Source: Clostridiales bacterium (GTDB lineage: Bacteria > Bacillota > Clostridia > Oscillospirales > Oscillospiraceae). From it: a DNA stretch of 64,000 nt. The notes under the pieces are model-generated. The model was not told the DNA's origin, made no database searches, and worked only from the letters and a program-made list of their open reading frames with translations. A program made the position numbers and the translations under genes. Within the stretch, counting starts at the first letter, position 1. Each line of letters opens with the position of its first letter. The DNA is taken from positions 12,368 to 76,367 of the forward strand of contig DQIA01000104.1 of NCBI GenBank assembly GCA_003525905.1. The letters are read 5' to 3'. Below are positions 41,589-50,106 of this stretch, piece after piece.

Positions 41589-41627
41589 AGCAGAGCCAGG
41601 CGACCTCTCGGTTCGTCTGGCTCTGCT
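41589..41627 (-). terminator. Hairpin immediately 3' of tRNA-Tyr
   Basis: AGCAGAGCCAG and CTGGCTCTGCT (11 bp) extended by GGCGA/TTCGT; directly follows the tRNA 3' end in the leftward sense. T-tract weak. Confidence 0.55.
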
Positions 41628-41628
41628 T

Positions 41629-41713
41629 TGGTGGGGGAAGGTGGATTCGAACCACCGAAAGCACTGCTAACAGATTTACAGTCTGCCCCCTTTGGCCACT
41701 CGGGAATTCCCCC
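41629..41713 (-). tRNA. tRNA-Tyr (GTA), CCA encoded
   Basis: Minus strand begins GGGGGAATTCCCGAGTGG and ends TTCCCCC-A-CCA. The anticodon loop reads ACTGTAAAT (GTA), with a long variable arm and GGTTCGAATCC T-loop. Class II tRNA as expected for Tyr. Its 3' end faces the prophage, which makes it a possible integration site. Confidence 0.95.
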
Positions 41714-41743
41714 AAATATGAACTTGTCCGTTTGAAAACACTG

Positions 41744-41819
41744 TGGAGCCGGTAGACGGATTCGAACCCCCGACCTGCTGATTACAAATCAGCTGCTCTA
41801 CCGGCTGAGCTATACCGGC
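41744..41819 (-). tRNA. tRNA-Thr (TGT), CCA encoded
   Basis: Acceptor GCCGGTA pairs with TACCGGC followed by T-CCA. D-loop TAGCTCAGCCGGTAGAGCA, anticodon loop ATTTGTAAT (TGT), T-loop GGTTCGAATCC. First gene of the two-tRNA unit. Confidence 0.96.
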
Positions 41820-41838
41820 GTCTCAAACAAGCATGGTT

Positions 41839-41867
41839 ATTATAGCGAGTTCGCGCCGTTTTGTCAA
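41839..41867 (-). promoter_or_regulatory. Consensus promoter of the tRNA pair
   Basis: TTGACA, 17 nt, TATAAT on the minus strand, 20 bp before tRNA-Thr. Perfect match to the housekeeping sigma consensus. Confidence 0.95.
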
Positions 41868-41928
41868 CCACTTTTTTGAGATATTTCGATTTATTTTTCT
41901 GTCTGGCCGCCGCAGGTCCCCCCGACGC

Positions 41929-41957
41929 TTGCGTTTTGGCCCGATCCATGCTATGAT
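41929..41957 (+). promoter_or_regulatory. Promoter of the rRNA methyltransferase gene
   Basis: TTGCGT, 17 nt, TATGAT, with start about 30 nt before the ATG. Confidence 0.65.
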
Positions 41958-41994
41958 ACCCCCGATCTGAAACCGTGCAAGGAGTTGGTCTGTC

Positions 41995-43335
41995 ATGCTG
42001 CCGCAGGGCTTCCCGGAACGAATGCTGCACCTGCTCGGCGAAGCGGAATTCGCCGAATTTCTCGCCTCCTATGAGCGCCCGCGGAGCGCCGGGCTGCGTC
42101 TGAATCCGCGCAAGCCCCTGCCGGATGGCGCTTCTCTCCCGTTCTGCGAGGCACAGGTCCCGTGGGAGCCGAACGGCTATTACGTCTGCGAGGGCAGCCG
42201 CCCTGGCCTGCACCCGTGGCACGACGCAGGCGCATACTATCTGCAGGAGCCGAGTGCCATGGCCCCGGCGCACCTGCTGGACGCGCAGCCCGGTGAGCGG
42301 GTGCTCGACCTCTGCGCCGCGCCCGGCGGCAAGACAACGCAGCTGGCCGCCGCCATGCAGGGCCGTGGCCTGCTCGTTTGCAATGAGATCCATCCGCGCC
42401 GCGCGCAGGTGCTCGCCTCAAACATCGAGCGGCTCGGCATTCCGAACGCCCTTGTGCTCAGCGAGCATCCGGCAAAGCTGGCCCAGCGCTTCCCCGGCTA
42501 TTTTGACCGCATCCTTGTCGACGCCCCCTGCTCCGGCGAGGGCATGTTCCGGAAGGAGGAGGCCGCCGTAACGGACTGGAGCGAGGCGACCGTGGCCATG
42601 TGCGCCGCGCGGCAGCAGGAGATCCTCGCCTCCGCAGCCGAAATGCTGGCCCCCGGCGGGCGGCTCGTCTATTCCACCTGCACGTTCTCGCCCGAGGAAA
42701 ACGAGGGCGTCATCTCCGCCTTCCTGCATGCGCATCCGGCATTTTCCGTTGAGCCGGTCGAGGCTCCGTGGTTCTCTCCGGCGCGGCCGGACTGGATCGA
42801 CGATCCCGCGCCCGGTCTGGAGCACGCCTTCCGCCTCTGGCCGCACCGTCTGCGCGGCGAGGGCCACTTTGCCGCCGTCCTGCGCAGCCATGCGGACGGC
42901 GCACGGCAGGATGTTCCCACGGAACGCCCCGCTCAGCTCCCGGCAGCCGCCGCAGACTTCCTGCGCAGCTGCACGCAGCCCATGCCGGACGGTGTGCCCG
43001 TCTGCTTCGGCTCCGTGTGCTATCTGGCCCCGACAGAGACGCCCGCCCTTTCCGGCCTGCGCGTGCTTCGCGCCGGTCTGGAGCTGGGCGAGCTGCGCCG
43101 TGACCGCTTCTCCCCCGCCCACGCGCTGGCGCTCTGGCTGCACACCTACCCGCAGACGGCGGATTTCCCGGCCGACGGCCCGGAGATCGCCGCCTATCTG
43201 CGCGGCGAGACGCTGCACGGCACGCAGCGCGGCTGGACGCTGCTGACGGCCGACGGGCTTTCACTCGGCTGGGTACGCGGCGCGGACGGCATCCTGAAAA
43301 ATCAGTATCCGAAGGGCCTGCGGCATATGCGCTAA
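41995..43335 (+). CDS. 16S rRNA m5C methyltransferase, RsmF/YebU-like
   Basis: 446 residues. SAM motif VLDLCAAPGGKTTQLAAAM, catalytic Cys pair in VDAPCSGEGMFRK and VYSTCTFSPEENE define the NOL1/NOP2/sun family. The C-terminal part (about 280-440) is the RsmF-type extension with a PUA-like region (GLRVLRAGLELGELRRDRF). It methylates a 16S rRNA cytosine. AAGGAG precedes the ATG. Confidence 0.9.
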   Translation: MLPQGFPERMLHLLGEAEFAEFLASYERPRSAGLRLNPRKPLPDGASLPFCEAQVPWEPNGYYVCEGSRPGLHPWHDAGAYYLQEPSAMAPAHLLDAQPGERVLDLCAAPGGKTTQLAAAMQGRGLLVCNEIHPRRAQVLASNIERLGIPNALVLSEHPAKLAQRFPGYFDRILVDAPCSGEGMFRKEEAAVTDWSEATVAMCAARQQEILASAAEMLAPGGRLVYSTCTFSPEENEGVISAFLHAHPAFSVEPVEAPWFSPARPDWIDDPAPGLEHAFRLWPHRLRGEGHFAAVLRSHADGARQDVPTERPAQLPAAAADFLRSCTQPMPDGVPVCFGSVCYLAPTETPALSGLRVLRAGLELGELRRDRFSPAHALALWLHTYPQTADFPADGPEIAAYLRGETLHGTQRGWTLLTADGLSLGWVRGADGILKNQYPKGLRHMR

Positions 43336-43377
43336 CGGCTTCATTGGCGTTTTCTCCGCCCAATTTCCGGTTCTCTC

Positions 43378-43406
43378 TTTACAGAATGTTCAAACTATGC
43401 TATACT
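43378..43406 (+). promoter_or_regulatory. Promoter upstream of murA
   Basis: TTTACA, 17 nt, TATACT. A leader of roughly 110 nt separates it from the murA ATG; it has no gene and only weak structure. Confidence 0.75.
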
Positions 43407-43524
43407 AGACCGTCGAAAGAGCTTTCCAACTGAACGTCTCGGTGGGAAGGATTGTCGGCTGCCTGAAATTGGCGCTGTTGTTTTGCGACATATTGCATAT
43501 ACTCCGATCGTGAGAGGGTATGAC

Positions 43525-44817
43525 ATGAATAAATACATTATCCAGGGCGGCCATCCGCTGTCCGGCGTCGTAACCGTCAGCGGCGCAAAAAACGCCGCCG
43601 TGGCGATTCTTCCGGCAGCACTGCTCATAAACGGCACCTGCCGCATCGAAAATGTGCCGGATATCTCCGATGTCCGGCTCCTGCTGGAGATTCTGGACAG
43701 CATGGGCGCAAAGATCCGCCGCCTGAGTCCGAATACGCTGGAGCTCTGCTGCACAAGTGTGCGCGATTCTGAGGCCTCCGACGCGCTGGTGCGCCGTATC
43801 CGTGCCTCCTATTATTTCATCGGCGCGCAGCTCGGCCGCTTCGGCCATGCCCGCGTGGCATTGCCCGGTGGCTGCAACTTCGGCGCGCGCCCCATTGACC
43901 AGCACATCAAGGGCTTCGAGGCCATCGGCGCCGCCGTTGACCTGAAGGACGGCTTTGTCTGCGCCGCCGCCCCGGCGGACGGCCTGACGGGCGGCCGTGT
44001 CAATCTCGACGTCGTCTCCGTCGGCGCGACCATGAACATCATGATCGGCGCAGTCCTGGCGAACGGCACGACTGTTATCGAGAACGCCGCAAAGGAACCG
44101 CACATCGTCGATCTGGCGAACTTCCTGAACGCCATGGGCGCGAAGGTCTCGGGCGCGGGTACCGACGTCATCAAAATTCGCGGCGTCCGCAGCCTGCACG
44201 GCGGCAGCTACTCCATCATTCCGGACCAAATCGAGACGGGCACCTATATGGCAGCCGTCGCGGCCACGGGTGGCGACGTACTCATCCAGAACGTCATCCC
44301 CAAACATATGGACTGCATCTCCGCCAAACTGCGTGAGATGGGCGTGAAGATTGCCGAATACGACGACGCCATACGCGTGCAGCGCACGGGCGTCATGCGC
44401 CGGGCCAATGTCAAGACGATGCCGTATCCCGGCTTCCCGACGGACATGCAGCCGCAGATCGCCGTGTGCATGTCGCTTGCCTCCGGCGTGAGCGTCATTA
44501 CGGAGAGCATCTATGACACGCGCTTCGGCTATTGCGCCGAGCTCAACCGCATGGGCGCGTCCATCAAGGTCGACACGAAGGTCGCCATCATCACGGGCGT
44601 GGAAAAGCTGCACGGCTGCACCGTCCGCGCCTGCGACCTGCGCGCGGGCGCTGCCATGGTCATCGCCGGACTTGCCGCCGACCGCACGACAACGATTGAG
44701 GACATTGAATACATTGAGCGCGGCTACGAAAACCTCATCGGCAAGCTCACCGCGATCGGCGCGGAGATCCGCCGTGTCAGCGTTCCGGATGGAACGGCCG
44801 TCCCCGCAGCAGTCTGA
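43525..44817 (+). CDS. murA: UDP-N-acetylglucosamine 1-carboxyvinyltransferase
   Basis: 430 residues, normal for MurA. GAKNAAVAILPAALL at the start, catalytic Cys117 in LPGGCNFGARPIDQHIKGFE (the fosfomycin target) and PYPGFPTDMQPQ-like active-site segment. It commits UDP-GlcNAc to peptidoglycan synthesis in the cytoplasm. ATG 43525 has GAGAGGGT upstream; longer in-frame starts lack it. Stands alone between promoter and terminator. Confidence 0.96.
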   Translation: MNKYIIQGGHPLSGVVTVSGAKNAAVAILPAALLINGTCRIENVPDISDVRLLLEILDSMGAKIRRLSPNTLELCCTSVRDSEASDALVRRIRASYYFIGAQLGRFGHARVALPGGCNFGARPIDQHIKGFEAIGAAVDLKDGFVCAAAPADGLTGGRVNLDVVSVGATMNIMIGAVLANGTTVIENAAKEPHIVDLANFLNAMGAKVSGAGTDVIKIRGVRSLHGGSYSIIPDQIETGTYMAAVAATGGDVLIQNVIPKHMDCISAKLREMGVKIAEYDDAIRVQRTGVMRRANVKTMPYPGFPTDMQPQIAVCMSLASGVSVITESIYDTRFGYCAELNRMGASIKVDTKVAIITGVEKLHGCTVRACDLRAGAAMVIAGLAADRTTTIEDIEYIERGYENLIGKLTAIGAEIRRVSVPDGTAVPAAV

Positions 44818-44838
44818 AGCGTATTCCAGCGTATTTTC

Positions 44839-44876
44839 TGCTCCGCCGCGGCATTTCCCGCGGCGGAGCATTTTTA
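44839..44876 (+). terminator. murA terminator
   Basis: TGCTCCGCCGCGG and CCGCGGCGGAGCA around CATTTC, then TTTTT. Confidence 0.92.
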
Positions 44877-44906
44877 TGATTTGAAAAGGACCTCTCAGCG
44901 ATATCT

Positions 44907-45545
44907 ATGGACAAATTCGTATTTCTTCTTGAGCTCATCGGCACAGTGGCCTTTGCAGCCTCCGGCTCGCTGACCGCCATGCGCCGGCATATGGACCTGC
45001 TCGGTGTCATCGTGCTCGGCGTCATCACCTCCGTCGGCGGCGGCATCCTGCGCGACGTCATTCTCGGCATCACGCCTCCCCTCGCCTTCCGCGACCCGAC
45101 GTGCACGCTTGTGGCCGTCGGCGTGTCGCTCCTGCTGTGCATCCCGTGGATCCGCCACAGCCTCATGCACAACCACCGTCTGTTCGACGTCTCTCTGCTG
45201 CTCATGGACTCCGTCGGCCTCGGCGTGTTCACCGTCATGGGTATCTGGAATGCCATGGACTTCTCGCCGGACCGCAGCACCTATCTTCTTGTGTTCGTCG
45301 GCCTGCTGACCGGCGTCGGCGGCGGTGTCATGCGCGATGTGCTGGCCGGAAACATGCCCTATATTCTCGTCAAGCACGTTTACGCCTGCGCCTCGCTCGC
45401 GGGTGCAGTGCTCTGCGCCGTGCTGTGGCGGCATGTGCCGCAGTATGTGGCCATGCTGGCCGGTATGGCGGCCGTCCTGCTCATCCGCCTGCTCTCAGCG
45501 CATTTCCGCTGGAATCTGCCGCGCGTGAAGGACGAAACACTCTGA
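44907..45545 (+). CDS. TRIC/UPF0126 family membrane protein
   Basis: 212 residues in two homologous halves, each with GTVAFAASGS or MGIWNA-type helices and the paired SVGGGILRDVILG and GVGGGVMRDVLAG motifs typical of the family (YicG-like; trimeric cation channel fold). About seven membrane helices. Transport role known only by family. Separate unit with terminators on both sides. Confidence 0.92.
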   Translation: MDKFVFLLELIGTVAFAASGSLTAMRRHMDLLGVIVLGVITSVGGGILRDVILGITPPLAFRDPTCTLVAVGVSLLLCIPWIRHSLMHNHRLFDVSLLLMDSVGLGVFTVMGIWNAMDFSPDRSTYLLVFVGLLTGVGGGVMRDVLAGNMPYILVKHVYACASLAGAVLCAVLWRHVPQYVAMLAGMAAVLLIRLLSAHFRWNLPRVKDETL

Positions 45546-45552
45546 AAGACTT

Positions 45553-45589
45553 TGCCGGAACGGTATTTCTGCCGCTCCGGCATTTTTTT
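45553..45589 (+). terminator. Terminator after the TRIC-type gene
   Basis: TGCCGGA...TCCGGCA with CGG/CCG inner pairs, then TTTTTTT. Confidence 0.92.
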
Positions 45590-45634
45590 GTCCGGAAAAC
45601 AGGGCAAAAATCCGGGATTTCCCGAAAAAAAGGA

Positions 45635-45663
45635 TTGACCCCCGACGTTTCGTATGATAGAAT
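45635..45663 (+). promoter_or_regulatory. Promoter of the rpmG-secE-nusG operon
   Basis: TTGACC, 17 nt, TAGAAT, about 130 nt before rpmG. Confidence 0.8.
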
Positions 45664-45676
45664 AACTCTACCTGTG

Positions 45677-45705
45677 AAAAAGGGCTTTTTTGTTATGCCC
45701 TTTTT
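45677..45705 (+). terminator. Leader hairpin before rpmG (possible attenuator)
   Basis: AAAAAGGGC pairs with GCCCTTTTT just after the predicted transcript start. Its T-tract would allow attenuation of the operon; there is no recognised ribosomal-protein leader motif. Confidence 0.5.
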
Positions 45706-45799
45706 GCCTGCGGACGGCGCCCGCGTAGTTTCGGCGTCCCCTAAATTTTTCTAGCCGCAGGTCATGCAGGGAGGCAAAATTTTAAGGAGGTGCCGAACA

Positions 45800-45949
45800 A
45801 TGCGAGTCAAGATCACGCTCAGATGCAACGAATGCAAGCAAAGAAACTACAACACGATGAAAAACAAGAAGAACGACCCCGACCGTCTTGAAATGAAGAA
45901 GTATTGCAGGTTCTGCAGAAAGCACACGGTTCATACCGAGACGAAGTAA
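45800..45949 (+). CDS. rpmG: 50S ribosomal protein L33
   Basis: 49 residues: [20 protein letters not shown], then [17 protein letters not shown]. Two CxxC pairs are present, so this is the zinc-binding (C+) form. TAAGGAGGTG precedes ATG 45800. First gene of the secE-nusG operon, the usual firmicute order. Confidence 0.97.
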   Translation: MRVKITLRCNECKQRNYNTMKNKKNDPDRLEMKKYCRFCRKHTVHTETK

Positions 45950-45966
45950 GGGAAAGGGTGAAAGCA

Positions 45967-46197
45967 ATGGCAGAAGTCAACAAGAAGCCGAATATCTTTG
46001 TCCGCATGGGCACAGGCCTTTCCCGCTGGTTCCGCGAAATGAAGAGCGAGCTGAAGAAGGTCGTCTGGCCCTCCGGCAAGCAGCTGGTGAACAACACCGT
46101 CGTCGTTCTCGTCGCCGTTCTGATCGTCGGTATCATCGTCTGCCTGTTCGATCTCGGCGCAGGCGAGCTGATTGGCCTGCTGCGCAAGCTGTTCTAA
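45967..46197 (+). CDS. secE: Preprotein translocase subunit SecE
   Basis: 76 residues, the short gram-positive form with one membrane helix. FREMKSELKKVVWPSGKQLV is the conserved amphipathic segment, followed by the helix TVVVLVAVLIVGIIVCLF. It clamps SecY in the membrane. Between rpmG and nusG as usual. Confidence 0.96.
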   Translation: MAEVNKKPNIFVRMGTGLSRWFREMKSELKKVVWPSGKQLVNNTVVVLVAVLIVGIIVCLFDLGAGELIGLLRKLF

Positions 46198-46212
46198 GTC
46201 AGGACAAGCGGT

Positions 46213-46740
46213 ATGGCAGAAACAGCAAAATGGTATGTTGTGCATACCTATTCCGGTTATGAAAATACCGTTATGGCGACCATTGAAAAAACGGTCGAGA
46301 CCCGTCAGCTGCAGGACATCATCCAGCAGGTCTCCATCCCCATGGAAACCGTGACCGAAGTCACGGAAAAGGGTCCGAAGACCTATGACCGCAAGGTCTT
46401 CCCCGGCTATGTGCTGGTGAAGATGGTCATGACGGACGACGCCTGGTATATCATCAAGAACGTCCGCGGCGTCACCGGGTTTGTCACATCCGGCAGCACC
46501 AAGCCCACCCCCCTGACGGAGGATGAGGTCATTCAGCTCGGCGTCGAAAAGCGCGAGATCGTCGTTGGCTACAAGGTCGGCGACACGGTTCGCATCATGG
46601 ACGGCCCGCTGACGAGCTTCAGCGGCATCGTCGAGGAGCTGGACGTCGAAAAGAACCGGGTGCGCGTCACCGTTTCCATGTTCGGCCGCGAAACGCCGGT
46701 CGATCTGGAGCTCGATCAGGTGGAGCTCTCCACCGACTGA
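46213..46740 (+). CDS. nusG: Transcription termination/antitermination factor NusG
   Basis: 175 residues: NGN domain ([39 protein letters not shown]) and KOW domain ([20 protein letters not shown]). It couples RNA polymerase to ribosomes or Rho. Standard length and operon position. Confidence 0.97.
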   Translation: MAETAKWYVVHTYSGYENTVMATIEKTVETRQLQDIIQQVSIPMETVTEVTEKGPKTYDRKVFPGYVLVKMVMTDDAWYIIKNVRGVTGFVTSGSTKPTPLTEDEVIQLGVEKREIVVGYKVGDTVRIMDGPLTSFSGIVEELDVEKNRVRVTVSMFGRETPVDLELDQVELSTD

Positions 46741-46822
46741 TCCGGGCAAAACGTGGGAGGGGTTCTCCCCCGCCAGAAATACGCGTCAGCGTATTACCAC
46801 ATTCTATTTGGAGGTGCTTATC

Positions 46823-47248
46823 ATGGCACAGAAAGTTACTGGTTATATCAAACTTCAGATTCCGGCCGCCAAGGCGACCGCTTCGCCCCCTGTCGGCCCG
46901 GCTCTCGGCCAGCATGGCGTTAATATCGCACAGTTTATCCGCGAGTTCAACGACCGCACCAAGGATCAGGCCGGTTTTAAGATCCCCGTCGTGATCACGG
47001 TCTATGCGGACCGCAGCTTCTCCTTCGTCACCAAGACGCCTCCGACCCCGACCCTCATTCTGAAGGCCATCGGTCAGGAAAAGGGCTCCGGCGTTCCCAA
47101 CAAGAACAAGGTCGGAACCATCACCAAGGCGCAGGTGCGCGAGATCGCAGAGCGCAAAATGCCCGACCTCACCGCCGCCACCATCGAGGCCGCGATGAGC
47201 CAGGTTGCAGGCACCTGCCGCAGCATGGGCATCGTCGTTGTCGACTGA
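46823..47248 (+). CDS. rplK: 50S ribosomal protein L11
   Basis: 141 residues: [37 protein letters not shown], and C-terminal RNA-binding part ([20 protein letters not shown]). ATG 46823 follows GGAGGTG. Part of the GTPase-associated centre. Confidence 0.98.
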   Translation: MAQKVTGYIKLQIPAAKATASPPVGPALGQHGVNIAQFIREFNDRTKDQAGFKIPVVITVYADRSFSFVTKTPPTPTLILKAIGQEKGSGVPNKNKVGTITKAQVREIAERKMPDLTAATIEAAMSQVAGTCRSMGIVVVD

Positions 47249-47328
47249 TCGCTGAGTCTGCCGAGGTCGCCTGACCTCATCTATGTGGGAGGATTATTCC
47301 GCATCACCACTTTAAGGAGGATATAACA

Positions 47329-48018
47329 TTGTTTAGAGGTAAGAAATATAAGGACAGCGCGAAGCAGATCGACCGCTCCGTGCAGTATGAAGTCTCCGAC
47401 GCCCTTGCGCTCGTCGTGAAGACCGCCCCCGCCAAGTTCGACGAGACTGTCGAGATCCACATCAAGCTCGGCGTCGACTCCCGCCACGCTGACCAGCAGG
47501 TCCGCGGCGCCATCGTCCTGCCCAACGGCACCGGCAAGACCCGCAAGGTCCTTGTCTTCGCCAAGGACGCCAAGGTCGACGAGGCCAAGGCAGCCGGCGC
47601 TGACTATGTCGGCGGCATGGAGCTCGTGGAGAAGATCACGAAGGAAAACTGGTTCGACTTCGACGTCGTCGTCGCTTCCCCGGATATGATGGGTATCGTC
47701 GGCCGTCTTGGTAAGGTCCTCGGCCCGAAGGGCCTCATGCCCTCCCCGAAGGCCGGCACCGTCACCCCGAACGTCGCCGCTGCCGTCAAGGAGATCAAAG
47801 CCGGTAAGATCGAGTATCGTCTCGACAAGACCAACATCATCCACTGCCCGATCGGCAAGGTCTCCTTCGGCGCTGAGAAGCTGACCGAGAACCTGAACAC
47901 GCTGCTTGGCGCCGTCGTCAAGGCGAAGCCGGCCGCAGCAAAGGGCCAGTATATCCGCTCCTGCGTCGTTGCCTCCACCATGGGCCCCGGCGTAAAGGTC
48001 AATACTGCCAAGTTCTAA
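47329..48018 (+). CDS. rplA: 50S ribosomal protein L1
   Basis: 229 residues from a TTG start with AAGGAGGATATAACA upstream. Hallmarks: [37 protein letters not shown] and [12 protein letters not shown]. Forms the L1 stalk. A hairpin (CATGGAGCAG/CTGCTCCATG, 48030-48059) follows, with a poor T-tract. Confidence 0.98.
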   Translation: MFRGKKYKDSAKQIDRSVQYEVSDALALVVKTAPAKFDETVEIHIKLGVDSRHADQQVRGAIVLPNGTGKTRKVLVFAKDAKVDEAKAAGADYVGGMELVEKITKENWFDFDVVVASPDMMGIVGRLGKVLGPKGLMPSPKAGTVTPNVAAAVKEIKAGKIEYRLDKTNIIHCPIGKVSFGAEKLTENLNTLLGAVVKAKPAAAKGQYIRSCVVASTMGPGVKVNTAKF

Positions 48019-48086
48019 TGCGTTTGATCATGGAGCAGCAAAGCGTTTGTCTGCTCCATGAATTTCCCCAGAAATCAGAAAATTGC

Positions 48087-48115
48087 TTGACAAATCCGGC
48101 ATTTTCTGATAAAAT
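48087..48115 (+). promoter_or_regulatory. rplJL promoter
   Basis: TTGACA, 17 nt, TAAAAT, immediately before the L10 leader. Confidence 0.9.
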
Positions 48116-48121
48116 ATTTCC

Positions 48122-48234
48122 CGTTGCCAGAGACAGCAGGAGGCTTATGCCGTAACGATCCCCATCCTGCCGAGGTTACACGAAATACAAGTGATTTCTG
48201 TGTCCTCATGTCTTTTGGCATGAGGACATTTTTT
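48122..48234 (+). ncRNA. Ribosomal protein L10 leader
   Basis: The leader contains the L10 binding motif features (GCCAGAGACAGCAGGAGGC, later CCTGCCGAGGT, forming the kink-turn-containing fold) seen in the Rfam L10 leader, and ends with a terminator stem TGTCCTCATG/CATGAGGACA plus TTTTTT (48201-48234). Excess L10(L12)4 binds and represses rplJL, in firmicutes by termination. Confidence 0.9.
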
Positions 48235-48249
48235 CGGAGGTGACACACA

Positions 48250-48783
48250 TTGCCCAATTCCAAGGTACTTGAAAGCAAGAAGGCAATCGTCGATGCACTG
48301 GCTACGAAGCTGCAGGGTTCCACCGCTGCCGTGTTCGTGGACTACAAGGGCATCACTGTCGCACAGGATACCGAGCTTCGCAACAAGTTCCGTGAAGCTG
48401 GCGTGGAATACACCGTTGTTAAGAACACTCTGACTCGTTTCGCTGCCAACAAGGCCGGCTATAACCAGTTCGATGAGATGCTCAACGGCACCACTTCCCT
48501 CGCCACCACCACGGGTGATCCCATTGCTCCGGCTCGTATCGTCTGCGAGTTTGCCAAGAAGAACAAGAACGTTCTGAAAATCAAGGGCGGCTTCGTTGAA
48601 GGCTCCGTCCTGTCTGTCGAGCAGCTTCAGGGCTTCGGCGAGCTTCCCAGCAAGGACGCTCTCATCGCCCAGGTTCTCGGCACCTTCCTGGCTCCGATCT
48701 CCGCTCTGGCATTCTGCCTCGACCAGATCCGCCAGCAGAAGGAAGGCCCCGCTCCCGCGGAAGAAGCTCCCGCAGAAGCCTAA
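48250..48783 (+). CDS. rplJ: 50S ribosomal protein L10
   Basis: 177 residues from a TTG start with CGGAGGTGAC upstream. LQGSTAAVFVDYKGITVAQD, LRNKFREAGVEYTVVKNTLT and the C-terminal L12-binding helix (LAFCLDQIRQQKE) are typical. Base of the L7/L12 stalk. Confidence 0.97.
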   Translation: MPNSKVLESKKAIVDALATKLQGSTAAVFVDYKGITVAQDTELRNKFREAGVEYTVVKNTLTRFAANKAGYNQFDEMLNGTTSLATTTGDPIAPARIVCEFAKKNKNVLKIKGGFVEGSVLSVEQLQGFGELPSKDALIAQVLGTFLAPISALAFCLDQIRQQKEGPAPAEEAPAEA

Positions 48784-48823
48784 TCCATCACTCATCTATT
48801 ACACTAATTAGGAGGATTTTATA

Positions 48824-49195
48824 ATGTCTGAGAAAATCGCTGCCCTGATCGAAGAAGTTAAGGGTCTGTCCGTCCTCGAGCTGTCTGAGCTTGTCCATGC
48901 TCTCGAAGAGACCTTCGGTGTCTCCGCTGCCGCTGCCGCTGTTGCTGCTCCCGCTGCCGGTGCTGCTGAGGCCGCTGAAGAGAAGACCGAGTTCGACGTC
49001 GTCCTGAAGGAATGCGGCGCGAACAAGATCGCTGTCATCAAGGTCGTCCGTGCTCTGACCGGCCTGGGCCTGAAGGAAGCCAAGGAGATCGTCGACAACT
49101 GCCCGAAGACCCTGAAGGAAGCTGTTTCCAAGGAAGATGCCGAGAAGATCGTCAACGACCTCAAGGAAGCCGGCGCTACCGCAGAGATCAAGTAA
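48824..49195 (+). CDS. rplL: 50S ribosomal protein L7/L12
   Basis: 123 residues: N-terminal dimerisation helices ([20 protein letters not shown]), Ala-rich hinge, and C-terminal [35 protein letters not shown]. Unlike most genomes, rpoB does not follow; a terminator and an intergenic repeat do. Confidence 0.98.
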   Translation: MSEKIAALIEEVKGLSVLELSELVHALEETFGVSAAAAAVAAPAAGAAEAAEEKTEFDVVLKECGANKIAVIKVVRALTGLGLKEAKEIVDNCPKTLKEAVSKEDAEKIVNDLKEAGATAEIK

Positions 49196-49217
49196 GATAT
49201 CCCCTATCCTGCAATTT

Positions 49218-49248
49218 ACGCCGCAGCACCGAAGTGCTGCGGCGTTTG
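49218..49248 (+). terminator. rplL terminator, left copy of a duplicated hairpin
   Basis: ACGCCGCAGCAC-CGAA-GTGCTGCGGCGT then TTGCGTTT. The identical palindrome recurs at 49450-49477, on the other side of intergenic element copy A. Confidence 0.85.
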
Positions 49249-49260
49249 CGTTTCCCATAA

Positions 49261-49444
49261 GCCTCGCAGAGTTCGCCGCCCGCAGGCGGCGAATCAATTG
49301 AGATCATTTTCTCCGGCGGCGTGTACGTCGGAGAAAATACCACTCAGTCCGTCAGTGTGCGAATCGTTCGGCTCCGGCGGACGATTCGTGCGCGCAGCGG
49401 ACTGAAATTCCCTTATCAGAAAAGCCCTTTTGGCTTTTCTGATA
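49261..49444 (+). repeat. Intergenic structured element, copy A
   Basis: About 184 bp, starting GCCTCGCAGAGTTCGCCG. Successive stems: GCCGCC/GGCGGC, TTTTCTCCG/CGGAGAAAA, an outer CAGTCCG/CGGACTG enclosing GTGCGAATCG/CGATTCGTGC, and a terminal TATCAGAAAAGCC/GGCTTTTCTGATA hairpin. Related to copies B (54231-54411, minus) and C (60728-60910). Lies 3' of rplL in sense orientation. Confidence 0.9.
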
Positions 49445-49449
49445 GGCTC

Positions 49450-49480
49450 ACGCCGCAGCACCGAAGTGCTGCGGCGTTTT
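49450..49480 (+). terminator. Right copy of the duplicated hairpin flanking element A
   Basis: Same 28-nt palindrome as at 49218, followed by TTTTGCG. It also serves as a terminator candidate for the opposite-strand PsiE-like gene. Confidence 0.8.
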
Positions 49481-49504
49481 GCGCGTTTGTTTTGATTCCT
49501 GCGT

Positions 49505-49918
49505 TTATTCCTCGATCTCTGTGCTGATGCGATCGTCCTTTCCGCCCTCCGGGCGGCCGCTCAGGAAGCGCCGCGTGGCAAACAGCGCCACGACGCCCGC
49601 AATGCCAACGGCCAGGGAAAGGGGCTCATGATGGTTCAGCACCACATAGCGCGACAGCGCCATGATGAGCAGCTCCAGCGTGTTGCCGACGGTCGGCCGC
49701 AGCAGCATTTTTACAAATTCCACCGCCACGACAAGCGACGTGATGCTGCTCAGGAACGAATCGAGAAAGCCCTCCGCCAGAAAAATGGACGGATCGCGCG
49801 CAAGCTCCCAGATCTCGATGCCCATCAGCGCAACGAGCACCAGCACAATGATGGCAGCCAGCACGATCTCGAGGATCTCCAGAAATCTATGGATCCCGTG
49901 AATGATCTTTTCTCCCAA
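49505..49918 (-). CDS. PsiE-like membrane protein
   Basis: About 137 residues with four hydrophobic helices (FLEILEIVLAAIIVLVLVAL, ITSLVVAVEFVKMLL, NTLELLIMALSRYVV, LSLAVGIAGVVALFATR), resembling the phosphate-starvation-inducible PsiE family. Start TTG 49918 is chosen because GAAGGAGTG precedes it and the promoter's -10 lies only about 35 nt upstream; the open frame continues through the promoter. Role unknown. Confidence 0.65.
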   Translation of the reverse strand: MGEKIIHGIHRFLEILEIVLAAIIVLVLVALMGIEIWELARDPSIFLAEGFLDSFLSSITSLVVAVEFVKMLLRPTVGNTLELLIMALSRYVVLNHHEPLSLAVGIAGVVALFATRRFLSGRPEGGKDDRISTEIEE

Positions 49919-49951
49919 AGTCTGCACTCCTTCTTCTGATTTTCCGTATTT

Positions 49952-49980
49952 AGTATACAGGAACCGGCCGGTCTCGTCAA
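49952..49980 (-). promoter_or_regulatory. Promoter of the PsiE-like gene
   Basis: Minus strand TTGACG, 17 nt, TATACT. Confidence 0.85.
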
Positions 49981-50005
49981 GCAGGAACATTTTTTCGAAA
50001 CTCTC

Positions 50006-50034
50006 TTGCACGCCCAGAGCGTATGTGATATACT
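50006..50034 (+). promoter_or_regulatory. Promoter of the MATE gene
   Basis: TTGCAC, 17 nt, TATACT, divergent from the PsiE-like promoter 25 bp away. Confidence 0.8.
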
Positions 50035-50106
50035 CATTGTGTCTACACCGCTGCAGCAGTCATCCGATCTGCTGCAGCCCATTTTATGATGACTGGAGAA
50101 GATACC

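Noticed and set aside
9275-41627. Similar hairpins at 9275-9326 and 41589-41627 (arms AGCCAGGCG and CGTCTGGCT) as possible att sites
   Set aside because: Only about nine bases per arm are shared, the rest differs, and the first copy lies within the phage structural region, so they cannot be attL and attR.
49321-49527. Open frames over elements A, B and C (proteins containing YVGENT-like sequence)
   Set aside because: The frames follow a repeated palindromic DNA element, lack ribosome sites and are broken differently in each copy; changes preserve base pairing, not codons.
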